Shown here in pieces: positions 44,129-57,235 of a stretch of 64,000 bases of DNA. Source of the stretch: Hygrophila difformis (lineage: Eukaryota > Streptophyta > Magnoliopsida > Lamiales > Acanthaceae); assembly GCA_030278955.1 (NCBI GenBank), contig JAOANR010000014.1, positions 35,167,453-35,231,452 on the forward strand, written 5' to 3'. Numbering within the stretch: position 1 is the stretch's first letter; the number at the start of each line of letters is the position of its first letter. The translations under genes were made by a program, and so were the position numbers. The notes under the pieces were generated by a model. The model did no database searches. It was not told the DNA's origin and was given only the letters and a program-made list of their open reading frames with translations.

Positions 44129-44700
44129 ATGGAAACGAGACTAAAAACTAGAAAGGGATGACTCCCTTGCCATTTGGTGAATGGTTTCAGGTTTAATTCC
44201 CAATCAATACTGTTTTTGACATTTTGTTGCGTTATGCCCATTTGATTGCTGCAGTTTGCTTCTTTACGTACACAAAGTTGGTCCGAACAACACCATAATA
44301 ATGACAATAAATTTGTTTAGTGAACTAAAACGATGCAACGAGAACTAGATAGTGGGGATAGGTTTCAAAGAACTATATTTAAATAATTTGATCTACCAAA
44401 ACAATTTCCGCACAATACAATCAAACACTGGAAATATTCAATACTAGTTATTTGATGCCAGGAAAACAGACTAATTGCTACGGGAGGCAGGAGCTGCCAA
44501 ATGAGACGTTTGGTCAAAACATCAATAGGGAACATAACACAGCATAAACATTACAAGTTCTGAAAATTAATTCCAAACTAGAGTGCGAGTCACTGTTTTG
44601 ATGGAAATGGCAAACAAACTATGAAGTCTGATAAAGGATATATAACCCCGATTCCCAACATATAAACCTCTGCTCCAAAGAGACAAATTTCTTAAGCAAT
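44129..44700. other. RPL4 copy B 3' flank
   Basis: Counterpart of 22582-23173. About 22 bp beside the stop codon are missing relative to copy A, which shortens the trailer but not the protein. Confidence 0.6.
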
Positions 44701-46782
44701 TTACTGTGAAACACCAAGCCATTTAGTGAAGTTCTCGAATTCTGTATAATCACTATCAGAAATCATTGTCTTGTACCACGATTTGCCTGCAGATTTGATC
44801 GCTGTTGCCTCCTCCTACAATAACAATCAACATACAAGTAATTAGAATCCGATCAATGGTATGTCTTGGGTCTTAAACGGAAACATAAATGCTTTATTTT
44901 ACATTTACTCTACTCTGCAAGCATTACAAAAAATTTCATAAAACACGTGTTCATCCCTATAAAAGTACACTTTAAGTCTTAAACGCTCTTCCATCATGCA
45001 TTGCATTCAATTTGAAAGTACTTATGAAATATTATTAAACATCATTACTATAATCAAATGAGACAAGTATGGTTGGATACCCCAAAAATGAATAGTTGAA
45101 AGTATCAAAATTACAAAATACAAACAGAGAGAAACCATTGAATAGCAACAGAGATATATCAAGCCAAAGGAAGCTATAATTCAATAACCAAATGGATGGA
45201 GCATAGGCAAGAGAAGGTAAATACTCAAACCAAAGCCACACAGCAAGTAATTCCAAAAACTGAAAATTTGTGACTACTTCTAGCCGAAACCCAGTCATTC
45301 TAGGAACACAAATGAGTCTGAAAATGCACACTTGAATATGGCCGAGAAGGTATTGCATAATTTGTTTTCCAAGTGAAAGTAGCCATATGAGCATATAGGA
45401 TATTTTAATTTTTCTTTGCATTTCAAGTTATAGACACACAACCATGAAAATTTCTGATATGTTACATTCCTATTCCATCTAACACTATCCATAAGAAATC
45501 ATAGTTCTTTCCAATAAAACAGGGATGAACTAGAATTTGATTTATGGTCTGCAATGCAGATAGATAAATTATACTATCAAGACAAGACAACTATCAGTCT
45601 ATCACAGTAAACTTTAAAACTGTTTATTGATTCAATTAATAGCACAAATGAATAGATATGAGAAGAAAGCAAAACCTTGGTGATCTGCTTCCTCTTTTTG
45701 CCAAGCTTCTCCTGCTTCGCCTTAACCCTCTGCGCCTCAGCCAAGAGTGCCATCCTCTTCGCAGCCTTCGCATACGGATTTAGCTTCAGCATCACATTAA
45801 GATTCTTCAACGGGTTTTTCTTCAGTTGAGCCCTCTTCGTCTCCTTCTTGATTGGCTTCACAACGGATTGCACCTCATCAGAATTAATAATTCTGGCCAG
45901 ATCAGCATTAACCATTTTTGTCCTTGGCAAAACATAGCCCTTCTTCGTTTCAGAAGGCTTGTCAAATGTACCATATATCTCATCCAATTTCTCGAATGCA
46001 GACTTGGTCCAGATGATAAACCTCCCAAGATGACCACCGGGAGCGAGTTTGAGAAGATTGAGACGGGAAACATGAGCCACATCCACCCCCGGGATGTTCC
46101 GGAACGCCTTCACAAGCTTGGCTCCCTCAGTCCCGTACACGATCAATGGACCTTTCCTTGAAATGTATCTCCGATTACGCATTTTCCCCTTCCCAGGACG
46201 GATTCCAACGCTATCCTTTGCCTTCTCCGCATCGGGATAGGCACCGATTTGCTTGAGGACTTTGAGCGCAGCGCTGGTCTTCTCAACAGCTTCGGCGGAA
46301 TCAGCCACGACAAGAGGCAATTCAGGAACCTCCTCGATCTTGTGTCCGCGAGCGAGCACCAACGAAGGAACCGCCGTGGCTGCAATCGCGGAGACAACAG
46401 CATGGCGCTTTTGCGTAACATTAACTCGCCTATGCCAGCGGCGCCAGATCTTCGTCGGAGCGAACATCCTACCGCCGCGACACATATTCCCGAAGGCTCC
46501 CTGGCCTGCACGGTGCGTGCCACCACCGGGAACACGGGGGATACGAGATACAGCCCTACCAGTTCCCCAGGACTCCGCGGAAGTCTGGTGTCCGGCGCGC
46601 CTCGACACAGCGTAAGGCTGGCGCGCATTCTTCGATATCTGGCCGTGAACAAAAGTCACAATGTCAGGACGGATAGCCGCCTTCATTACATCCGGAAGAG
46701 GAACGGCTGCAACACCATCGGTGGCGATGTCGCTCTCCAGTGCTTGGACGGTGACTAGCGGTCGCGCGGCGGCAGCTGCCAT
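44701..46782 (-). CDS. RPL4: 60S ribosomal protein L4 (uL4), copy B, two exons
   Basis: Coding exons are 46782-45676 and 44814-44701, with the same intron position and phase as copy A and again 406 residues. The only amino-acid difference I find is Ile for Met at residue 19, in the N-terminal segment before the conserved core. Both copies are intact, so both could supply ribosomes if the duplication is real. The promoter has lost one of the two site II cores. The intron differs from copy A by a few single bases. Confidence 0.95.
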
Positions 46783-46812
46783 TTTTCTGATTTCACGGCG
46801 GAACTGATCAAA

Positions 46813-46900
46813 CTAGGGTTTTGGAATGAAAGAAGAATCCAGGGCTAGGTCAGGCTAGCAAATATCATTATATATTAAGCGTGAAATTGGTTAGTGGGCC
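46813..46900 (-). promoter_or_regulatory. RPL4 copy B proximal promoter
   Basis: The telo-box-like AAACCCTAG is kept at 46813-46821, and one site II core is kept at 46895-46900. The second core reads TGGGCA on the plus strand instead of TGGGCC, so it is probably lost. Confidence 0.6.
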
Positions 46901-47107
46901 ATTTCTATTTGGGCAAAATGTCTAAGTTTATGCCCAATCCATTTTACAGAAGAAAACAAACGGGTTTGGGCTATTTTTGTTTTGTTTTTTTTTTTTGTTT
47001 TTTTTTTTTTTTTTTTTCCTGTCTCTCTCTTTTTTTCTTAGGCCAATGGTACTCCAAAATTTAAAATAGGGATAATCTTCTCTTCAATAATACCCTAAAA
47101 TCAAATA

Positions 47108-47367
47108 CTCCCTCCGTCCCAGGCAAGATGTCTGGTTTGACTTTTTGGCACTGTTCATTGTTTAACTTTGACTCAATATTATTTCAAGTATATGTTTGAA
47201 AAAAAATAGTCGAGTTGGATCTTGTTAGAATCGTATAATCATGTAGTTTTATAATATATATTTTACATAATTTTTTGTTGTATATATTTTATGATATTAA
47301 CGATTGAAAAAGAGCATTGGATTGTGTGCAGAAATGAAACAAGGCATCTTAAATGAGACAGAGGGAG
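47108..47367. mobile_element. Stowaway MITE, present only in copy B
   Basis: 260 bp with ends CTCCCTCCGTCCC and GACAGAGGGAG, flanked by TA. Copy A has the empty TA site near 25565. Confidence 0.88.
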
Positions 47368-48093
47368 TATATTTTAAATTTTATAAATAGTAAATACTCA
47401 AATTTAAGTTTTCACTATTCATAAACCTATATCACTTTTTGCAATTAAATCAATTGCAATTTCATCCCTCCAATTATTGCAAATTGAATAACATATTAAT
47501 TTTAAAATAGAAGACAATTTTTTTTCTAATTTGTATTGTGGTTAATAATTTTATAATTTATACAATGTTTTTTAATTAAATTTACTTTATATCTAATTAG
47601 ATTAAAATTTTTAAGTTTTTTAAATAATTTTATTTATAAAATAAATTTTAAACGTAAAGATAACTAAATTACATTGGCATAATTAATGAGTATTGAATTT
47701 GTGTGGGTTAATATATAATTTATAAGAAATAATGGGTATGATTGAAAAGATAAATAAATTTGTATGTGAAAGAATATATAGAGAATATTATTTTGAGTTT
47801 GAGTTTAGTGTAAATGGTTGGAGATGAATTACTGTATGACGTGACATTTACTGTAAAATTGTTTGAGTATAGTGTTGGCTATTGGAGATGGTCTTAAATA
47901 TAAATATAACTAAATTACATTGGCATAATTAATGAGTATATTTGTGTGGGTTAATGTATAATTTATAAGAAATAGTGGGTATAATTGAAAAGATAAATAA
48001 GTTTATATGGGAAAGAATATATAGAGAATATTATTTTGAGTTTGAGTTTAGTGTGAATTGTTGGAGATGAATTACTGTTTGATGTGACATTTA
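47368..48093. repeat. AT-rich flank with tandem repeat (copy B)
   Basis: Counterpart of the copy A repeat. Units start at 47663 and 47909. No gene is seen. Confidence 0.55.
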
Positions 48094-48260
48094 GAGGGTA
48101 TTTGGATAAGCTGCAAGAAAATGGATTATTTGATTATTGCGTTTTCAAAACGCAAATAATCTGTTTAACCGCTAAAAAAGATGCTGCAAACCTGATTATT
48201 TGCGTTTTGAAAACGCAATAATCAGATAATCTGTTTTATATCGCTAATCCAAACATCCTC
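48094..48260. mobile_element. Tourist-like MITE (copy B)
   Basis: 167 bp with TTA flanks, same insertion site as 26286-26452. It predates the split of the two copies. Confidence 0.8.
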
Positions 48261-48383
48261 TTACTGTAAAATGAGTTTGAGTTTAGTGTTGAGTGTTGAC
48301 TATTGAAAATGGTCTTTGGGATCAAATTCTGAGCAATGAAACGGGCTAAACATTAAAAATACTCCACAATATTATACTTTTAC

Positions 48384-48990
48384 CCAAGGTTGTTAGGATC
48401 GGGATATGATCGTTTTTGTGTTTGAAAGATCGAGATCGTAAGATCGAATCGAGATTATAAGATTCTATGAAATTGTTATTTATATTTTTTTAAAATTAAT
48501 GCTTGTTAATTATTTCACTAAATTGGTGACCGTTAGAATTGAAAATATCTATTTTAGATCCATTCTGAACAAGAATTAGATAGTTAATATATTGGGTATC
48601 ACACATCGGTTATAATGGTTCCTCTTTATTACCTTATATGGTTGGAAGTAACTCCACCTATCATCAATTAGTTTTAGGTTTAAACCCTAGGTCCATCTTA
48701 AATCTAACATGGTATCAGAGCTATGGATACTCATTTGGATATTTCAATGGAGATGAATATCCTCTCGAGAGGGGTGTTACACCGATTCCTCATCGAGAGG
48801 GGTGTTAAAGTCCGATGCTAATGCAGTATTTCAAAATATTATCCGGATTGTAGTCAAATACCCGCCTTCCGAATCCAATCCACCGAAACGACAACCAATA
48901 GTTAACAAAACGACATCACAAGAATCCTCCGTGGCTCCGTTTTACTAATTACTAGCAACAACGGAACAGAAAAAAACGGTTGGCTAAGAA
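48384..48990. mobile_element. Decayed LTR remnant with primer site, then PPR upstream region
   Basis: The remnant ends AATCTAACA, followed directly by TGGTATCAGAGC (48710-48721), an initiator-Met primer site. This is the usual layout of a plant LTR end, and I suspect Copia. No internal genes follow. A short inverted pair around CCTCTCGAGAGG lies at about 48760-48800. From about 48830 the sequence is the PPR gene upstream region with no clear promoter element. Confidence 0.5.
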
Positions 48991-51900
48991 ATGAGGGAGG
49001 CACTATCGATGCTCTCATCCGCCACCGTCCTCCCTCCCTCAGCCGCTCCTCCCCGCCATGACCGCCGCCGTCACCACCACTCCTCCTCCTCCACCACCAC
49101 CACGCCGCGCAACCCTAACCCCAAGTCCAAACCCAAATTCCCCACCAGTCCCCTTATTCCGCATTCTCGATGGGACAATTGCAGAAGCCTTAGGCACTAC
49201 ACCGACCTCGCCTCGAACCTCGCGGAGGAAGGGAGGTTTGAAGATTTTCTAACGATTCTGGAAAGTGCGGCGGCTTCAGGGGTCGAGTCGTCGGAATTTC
49301 TGGCATCAGTTGATGGCAAAAGTGTCGCGAGTGGGGTTTCACGATTGATCTGCGAAGGTAAGCTGGATTCAACCGTTGACATGCTATCGCGCGGCGCTCG
49401 GAAGCTGGGCATTGAGCTGGCACAGCTGTTTGATGCAGCCGCGGTGGAGTCGCTTAGAAGAGAGTGCCGTAGATTGTTGAATTGCGGGCAGCTGGAACAA
49501 CTCGTAAGCTTATTGGAAACTCTTGCTGGTAAATTCCTGTAGCGATTAAATATCGGAACTAGAAGATCTTAGTTCTTGTAGATTATTGTAAACTTAGTAG
49601 TATTTTGTAGGCCGAGCTAATGCGATTTTTCTATCTTCAACCATGGGTAATGCCTCATATTAGGGGTATCTTAAGTGAAAAGTACTTTGTCGATTGTAAA
49701 TAGAGGTGAATTCCATTTGAACTCGTAATTTTAGGATTGATCTTAATCATGTTCGCATGTTTGGTTGAGTTTGAGCACTGAGTAGTGAGTACTTGAGTGT
49801 CAAATTTGTTGAGATCCACTCATGGCCTGCTATGGGACTTCGTTATATTAACCTAACCGTCTTTGAAAGTAATCTATTAGAGTATAATATATAAGATAAT
49901 ACCTCTTAATACCTCCTCGAGTAGGACATATATATGATGCTTAAGTTGGGCTTGAGCTGCTCTACTTCGGTAATTGCCCCTAATTGTAAATAGACTTGTT
50001 GGGTTAGCTGTTAAGTTTTGTGCCAATCTGTTAGCATAGGCGGAAGATGGATAAACTGAGAAATGTATCTTTCTGTGGTTCAGGATCTCATTTTCCAATT
50101 AAAGAATTGGTGAAACCATCTGATGTCATAACCCTTTGTATCAAGAAGAGTGATCCTACAACAGCCATAAGGTTTGTTTTCAGTATTAAATTGAAATGGT
50201 TGCTGACTCTGTAACGAGGACTTTCTTAAGTCACAAGATAATGAAACATGTATATACATAAAATTTGGAAAGAGGTACCTTAGGAAGGTGAGAAAGAAAC
50301 AGAGAACCAAAAATTAGTTGTGTTAGAGTAATTAAATATAAAATAAAAGTAAAATGGATACACTTCTCAAACATTTACATTTTTAAGTGATGCAATATTC
50401 AACGATTGAACTAGTGCTTTATAGGAACATCTTCTGCCAACCCATGAATTATTCTTCCTGTTATGTCATGTTGAATGCTTTCAACTCATTTTTATTTTCT
50501 ATTTTTAACTTGTGAGTAGTGTGTTGGGCTTCTTGAATTTTTCACTGATTTTTAAGTATTGGGCTTCTGTAGGTATGCTCAAACTTGCCATCATGTTGAA
50601 ATGTTGATTTGTTCCATAATTCTTGAATTTGGGAAGAAAAGGGACTTGGTGTCTGCTTTGGTAGCATTTGAAGCATCCAAACAAATAAGTACTCAAAATA
50701 TGCACATCTACCGCACAATAATAGATGTATGTGGTCTTTGTGGAGACTACTTGAAATCGCGGGTCATCTATGAGGTATTTGTGTTAGATGTCTTGACACA
50801 TGTTATTACTTTTTGTTTGCCCAAGATCTTCATCTTGCTATGATATGCAGTTTCCATTTTAGTTATTTTGACTATTTTTTGTTGTATCAAGGCATTCTTG
50901 CTGGAAACTGAATCATTTTTGTGTTTCCGGCATATTCTGTAACTCCACCATGTTATTTTATGTCATTTTACACATAGGAAAGGAACTTTCCTGGATTGCT
51001 TCTGCATGAGTAAATGGAATTCTTATTCTTAAGAGGAATGTTTATGAATGACTCCTGCTGCAGGAGTTGCGAGCTGGAAATGTCACCCCAAATGTATATG
51101 TTTTGAACAGTCTTATGAATGTGAATGCTCATGATCTGAATTACACACTGGACATCTACCGCAAAATGGGAGTAAGGCCTTGTTAATTCTCTCTTAGATC
51201 CCACAGCCTTTTTATTGTTTTTGCCCATCAAGGCGTTTTTTTATGATTTATGGCTTTCTTTCTGATATCCCCGCATGTGAAGGATGCATGGCTCTAGTCC
51301 CCTTTTATCCCCACATTTCTTTTTATTTTGTCTTCTGCTTGGTATTTGAAATCTTGTACCAACATATTCATTTGGATAATGCCATCTCCAGAAACTTGGG
51401 GTGATGGCTGACATAACATCTCACAACATAGTTTTGAAATCATGCTGCCTTGCTGCGAAAGTGGAACTTGCTCGTGATATTTATAGGAAGATGCGGACGC
51501 TGGAGTTGGAAGGGGTATTGAAATTGGATGTCTTCACCTACAGCACAATGATTAAGGTATCACTTTTCGACTTGTATTTTTAGCTAATGCACGTGGACTA
51601 GGTCAAGAACTAGTTAACTTGCTTTGAACCCTTGAACTTGACTACTTGAGTTCAGGTAAAGATATTATCTGATAACTACATCAGGCATACAAGATAATGA
51701 AATATATCCTGAGGAAGGTTCATATATTGTCGTTCTATTTGCAGTGACTCATTGATACCTATACATCATGGGGTTCAAGATTGGCGAACGCCTTTTCTTT
51801 TAGGCATCATATGCACTGACCAAATAATTAAGGACAGGTGCAATTATGAGATGGGCCACTTTAAAATTATGAATATATTTGTGCATATTATTGATTATCT

Positions 51901-54467
51901 TTAACTCTACGGTCCATGCTTTATCTGAGAGATTATGGTTGACAAGTTAAAAACATCACATCTTGATAATGAATCAGGTCCTTGCAGATGCAAAAATGTG
52001 GAAATTGGCACTAGAAATCAAGGAAGATATGGTATCGTCTGGGGTCATTCCCAACACCATTACATGGTCATCATTGATCAACGCATGTGCGAATGCAGGT
52101 CTGGTAGAGAAAGCAGTTGAGTTATTTGACGAAATGCTTCAAGCAGGTGGCCAACCCAATTCTCAATGCTTCAATGTCCTTCTTCATGCATGCGTTGAGG
52201 CTCGCCAATTTGATCGGGCATTTCGTCTATTCCACTGCTGGAAAGAGACGGGTTTTCCACAAACTATGACTGATGAAGATGAATCAAAGAGCCAAACAAG
52301 AGTTTCACTAAAACAGTACTCTAACTTAATCTCGAGAGTTCCATTTAGGCCAACTACGAGTACATATAACATTTTGATGAAAGCCTGTGGTACTGATTAT
52401 CACCGTGCCAAAGCTTTGGTGGATGAAATGAAGACCTTTGGCCTTTCTCCTAATCAGATGACCTGTTCAATACTGATTGATATTTGTGGAGGCTCGGGAA
52501 ATTTAGGTGGTGCTATAAAGGTACAAAACTACGTGGTTAGTTATTCAAAGGTGTACTCACTGATATATTGTTTGTTTGATTATTCGTCACTATGTCAAAG
52601 CTATAATTGAATGCCATAGAATGCGAACTGGGGCCCTGGGAAGACTATAGGCCACTGAATAATGGCATGAGCTAAGCTAAACTTCTGTTGAATTTGGGGA
52701 CGTCTAAAATTTTATTTTTATCAAAATTTTTGTAGCAGCTTGAGTTTGATTATATTTTTTCATAAGGATAATAAAAATGTTGTAACGCCGCATATAGAGT
52801 CATATAGGAGTAGGTTCATTTCACAAAACATTCAGTGACCTATGTTTTTTTTCATCGCAGATATTGAGATCCATGCGTGAAGTTGGCCTTCAACCTGATG
52901 TTGTTGCATACACCACAGCTATTAAGGTGCATCGATTTACTAATGGATGCATCGTTTACTGGTTCTAATGGATGCACTGTTCATTTGTTGATGATAGAAA
53001 TTTATTTATATTGTTCCTACTTTCCAAATCTAGGTTTGCGTGGAGCACAAGAATCCAAAGCTTGCTTTTATGTTATTTTCAGAAATGAAGAAATATCGGA
53101 TAAAGCCTAATATGGTAAGCATTCAGAAATTGCCACATTTGGATGAGAAATGATGTGCAAATTGTAAATTTTCGGACTCAAAAGTTCTAATTTCAGGTAA
53201 CTTTCAACACAGTTCTTAGAGCTCGGAGTACATACGGCTCTTTGCAGGAAGTACAACAATGCCTTGCTGTATATCAGGAAATGAGGAAAGCTGGGTATGC
53301 CAATTGTGATTCTTTTATTTCCGAAATGCCCACAAGCACCCTGTTTATCGTAACAAGAGGCATGCTAGGTTTTTAGTAGATCTCTCTGATTGGATCAATT
53401 CTTCTGCAGATACAAACCTAATGATTACTATCTCAAGCAACTAATTGAGGAGTGGTGTGAAGGAGTGATACGAAATGAAAATCAGAGTGAAGATTCATCA
53501 TCTTCTCGTAGAAAAGATTTTGGGTCTCAAAGTCTGCTTCTTGAAAAAGTTGCAGAACACCTGCAAGATAGTAATAGTGAACGCCTTTCTATTGATCTCC
53601 GAGGTCTCACCAAGGTATATACAACTGTAAATCATTGGCAACTAGCGGAGCTGATTTGCAGACTCCAGGAAAATACATCCAAATAATAATACTATTTCAA
53701 ATGATGTTCCCTGAATTCAATTTATTCCTCATCTGATTTACATCCATGGAAATGCAATTGTATGGTCTGAATTACCAATGCTTTTCCAATGGTAAGGGCT
53801 TTGCTAGATTTGATAAAATCATTTTGTGGTGCAACAGGTGGAGGCACGAGTTGTAGTTCTTGCAGTCTTGCGGATGATCAAAGAGAAATATGTTGCGGGT
53901 AAGAAAAGCTTTTGAGCAGCTATTGATATGTTTTTTGTGGACCCCTAGTTCGGACTTTGGAGCAACCCATGTTTTTAATCCTTTTACATAATGCAAATCA
54001 ATATTTTCCAAATGTATAGACCAGGCACCACCTGTCCAGTGTCCCCCATTAAACACACCTGGTTTTTAGTAACATAGTATGCTAATAATTTTATCCACTT
54101 TACTTTCTATGGTAGATGTGGGAGGCAGGGAGGGAGTCACGCAAATATAATGATTTGATATCCATTTCCATTATTATCATTTGCAGGAAATCCAATACAA
54201 GATGATGTATTGGTTACACTAGGACTATTACAAGAAGCAAGTCCTAGATTATTCCAAATCGGGAGTGGAGTCGAGGAAACTGTGATTCAACTGTTGCGAC
54301 ATGATTTGGGGCTTCAGGTAATCGAAACAAGTGATTCACCGCGACGAACAACAGAATCTCCTACCAGGAGACCTATGGTTTTGCAAAGGCTAAAAGTGAC
54401 CAGGGAATCATTGCATCAATGGTTGCAGCGAAATGCAGATCCATCAACACAAGGACGACCCTACTGA
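48991..54467 (+). CDS. Pentatricopeptide repeat protein, At5g02830-like, 12 exons
   Basis: Exons: 48991-49528, 50084-50171, 50573-50774, 51064-51171, 51392-51556, 51978-52520, 52861-52926, 53034-53114, 53197-53294, 53410-53614, 53838-53898, 54187-54467. All borders are GT-AG, and phases agree, giving 811 residues. The Arabidopsis relative is about 850. The N-terminus is Ser/Thr/Pro/Arg-rich and acid-poor, as in plastid or mitochondrial transit peptides. About nine PPR units follow (for example TPNVYVLNSLM, TWSSLINACANAGLVEKA, DVVAYTTAIK). PPR proteins bind organelle RNA. The C-terminus (IDLRGLTKVEARVVVLAVL) looks like a diverged SMR-type region. The target RNA is unknown. Confidence 0.88.
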
Positions 54468-55475
54468 ACAAGTACCTGTCTTCCCCCTCTCTAAAACATA
54501 CCTCCCCCCCCCCCCCCCCCCCCCAAATGCATCTACGCATTCATTTCATTATTCTTTTACACATCCGAGTGCATAAAGGATAAGCATATATAGCAGAGCA
54601 AAGTATTGCCTTCATATCTTTTACCTGTACTGCACGGAAATAATTGAAGAATATTTGCCCTATAGATATGTCATGTGAGATGATGCTTTTTGATGTGTTT
54701 AATTTTTTTTACTTGCTATTGGTGATTTATACAGATTGGGCACCTTTACTTTGTAGTCATTATATTGTTCGTATTAACAACATATGATCAAGCTTCGTTA
54801 TGGAAACTGCAAATTTAAAATTTAATAAATCTCTTATCAAATAGTCCGATTAATTAATCTCACTTATTTAGACTAATTACTTGACAATATCAAGAGAAAT
54901 TGGTACTTAAATGTTATGGGATTATAGTTACTTGAGCTGAAAGGTGAAGTTGGGATTACCACTGTTGAAGTTCGAACGTGCACGATGCATGCCTAGAAGA
55001 ATAAACCGGGAAAAAAAAAAAGAAAAAAAAGTCAAACCATATCACACCAATCATAGTAAAACCAGACCTTTTGATTAAAAGTTGTAAATGAGCAAAATTA
55101 GACTCACCCCAATATAATACCAATATATATCATGTAACTTGGGGATTAAATAGCATGCAGAATAGTGTATCTGACAGTTTTGAGTTGGAGCTGGTTGATG
55201 GATAAAAAAAGTGAACCCATAATGGGAGTAATTTCTAACTTTTGCCATGCCACAATATACAATGGGTAAAAGATTAGGTTTCCATACGCATCATACTGAT
55301 GAGCAATCTTCACACACACAATTCAAAGAGTACTGCGTTCTTTCCTCACTCTTCATTCCCAACTTCCAGTCTCCTCAAAACCAGGCCAATTCTCTTAGAA
55401 TCACATACTAATTCTTACGAAAAATAAATTATTTCCAGTCCCCTGTTTGCACTTTGCAGCACATTCAAACCACTT
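54468..55475. repeat. PPR 3' region, first unit of a tandem duplication
   Basis: Contains the PPR trailer, a run of 21 C at 54504-54524 and AT-rich flank. From about 54010 (intron 11) to about 55467 the sequence is repeated in degraded form at about 56785-58343. Confidence 0.6.
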
Positions 55476-56784
55476 GTGGAGCTGCTCACATTTGCTGGAG
55501 GCATTTCCGTTGTTCATATTGTTAAAAATGCTTCCTTGTTGCACTCTTTAGATTGGTGCCGGCGTTTTTGCATGTGCCGGACTACTTTGGCTTATTTAGG
55601 GCCTTGTATCATCGTCGTCGTCGTCATCATCATCACCTTCAATAAGTTATTTATTCTCAAAAGATAAATAAATAAATTATACTATTCCAGTTGCAATATA
55701 CACAGCAAACTACTTTCAAATGTTGGGGGGGGGGGGGGGGGGGGGGGGAATTCAGCAATATCCTTGTGACTTGTGAGCCTTAGCCCAGGTTATGATTGTA
55801 TTTTTCTTATTTTGCAGGGACTTTTCTCCTCCTCAATTTTCGTTGTTCTCCTTGGCTTGGCAAGCTGTACACCTCTTTGGAGGTTCTAGTCGTCTGGAGC
55901 ACTTGATTCATTCTGTTCCTGAACATATCTCTTCTATCAGTTTTCGGTTATTCAGTTGTTGATGTCGGTGATCTCTTTTCAAGTTTTATTATTGTTTAGT
56001 TGTTTGTAGTGATTAACTCTCGTTTGTGAGACTGACGTGTTTGTGGTTCTAATCTGTAAATAGACGACTGTGATTTGGTTTGTTCAAGTATGATATGTTT
56101 TTTAGTTCCAAATGCTGTCTTTATATTAGATATATATATATATATTTATAGTTTGTTTGATATTCCTTATGATTGTTTACAATAAGATACTTATAATACA
56201 GAAGTTACCAGTTGGTTTGTTCAATGCATTTTAAGTATTTGTTCATATCCGTCTAATGTATTACAGGATTTAAGAATCTCAACATCACGTTTACAGTTCA
56301 AACTTGACCATGGAGGGTCAGATTTGGAGCATTGATTGGAGAGACTCAGATCCTCTCTGCTTTGTAATTGTCGACTCTGTCTTCTAAAAGTTTCAAAAAA
56401 TTCATTTGGTTTCTCATGGGATTATCGTACTAACGCATTGTCATTTATTGAATTTTTGTTCAAGATTATCATGAATTGAGTAATGGAGTTCACATGGTTT
56501 GGAGCTGTGCCCATCCTTAAAGTTGAACCCATGGTTGTAGTCTTGTAGATCTATTAACCTTGGTTGTTACTTCATTTTTAGTTGGAAGACTGCATCTATT
56601 ACAACTTATTTAGATGGTGGCTGTTGCAGTAGTAGTACTTAGTAGGTTGAAGTTGAATAGGATACTAACAAGAATTTAATGCTTGCCCTCCATCAAAGAC
56701 CTGGAAGACCTGGGGGCTAAAGTTACTGTACAGACAAAAAGCTAAAGAAGTAAAGATGCACTGATACTGATGGTCCAATTGTAT
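55476..56784. other. Spacer between the PPR 3' duplicates
   Basis: No gene recognised. It holds a run of ATC/GTC triplets near 55608-55640, which may be the tail of a LINE-like sequence. It also holds 24 consecutive G at 55725-55748. The part at 55795-56100 looks like untranslated sequence rather than coding. Confidence 0.35.
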
Positions 56785-57235
56785 AGACCCGAGCACTATA
56801 GCTCACGGCATTCCCCTATAAAACACGCTGGTTTCTAGGAGCATAGAATGCCAATAATTTTATCTATTTACCTTCTATGGTAGATGTGGGTGGGAGTCAC
56901 GCAAATCTGATGAATTGGTTTCCATTTACATTATTACACTATTATTTGCAGGAAATCCAGTATTAGGGCTGTAACAAGAAGCAAGTCCTAGATTATTCCA
57001 AATCGGGAGTGGAGTTGTGGAAGTTGTGATTCCACTGTCGAGGTATGATTTTTGGGGCTTTAGGCACTCGTAACAAGTGATTCACCATGACAAACAACAG
57101 AATCTCCTACCATGAGACCTATAGTTTTGAAGAGGCGAAAAAGTGACCAGGGAATCATTGCATTGCATCAACAGTTGCAGTAAAATGCAGATGCATCAAC
57201 ACAAGGACCTTACTGAACAAGTACTTGTCTTCTCC
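56785..57235 (+). pseudogene. Degraded copy of the PPR last exon and part of intron 11
   Basis: Sequence from about 56951 follows an intact TTTGCAG acceptor and matches PPR exon 12 (for example the shared CAAGTCCTAGATTATTCCAA and GACCAGGGAATCATTGCAT stretches). Stops and small indels abolish the frame early, with TAA near 56971. The intron part before it is also recognisable (TCTATGGTAGATGTGGG). It is a relic of a local duplication, not an exon in use. Confidence 0.8.
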
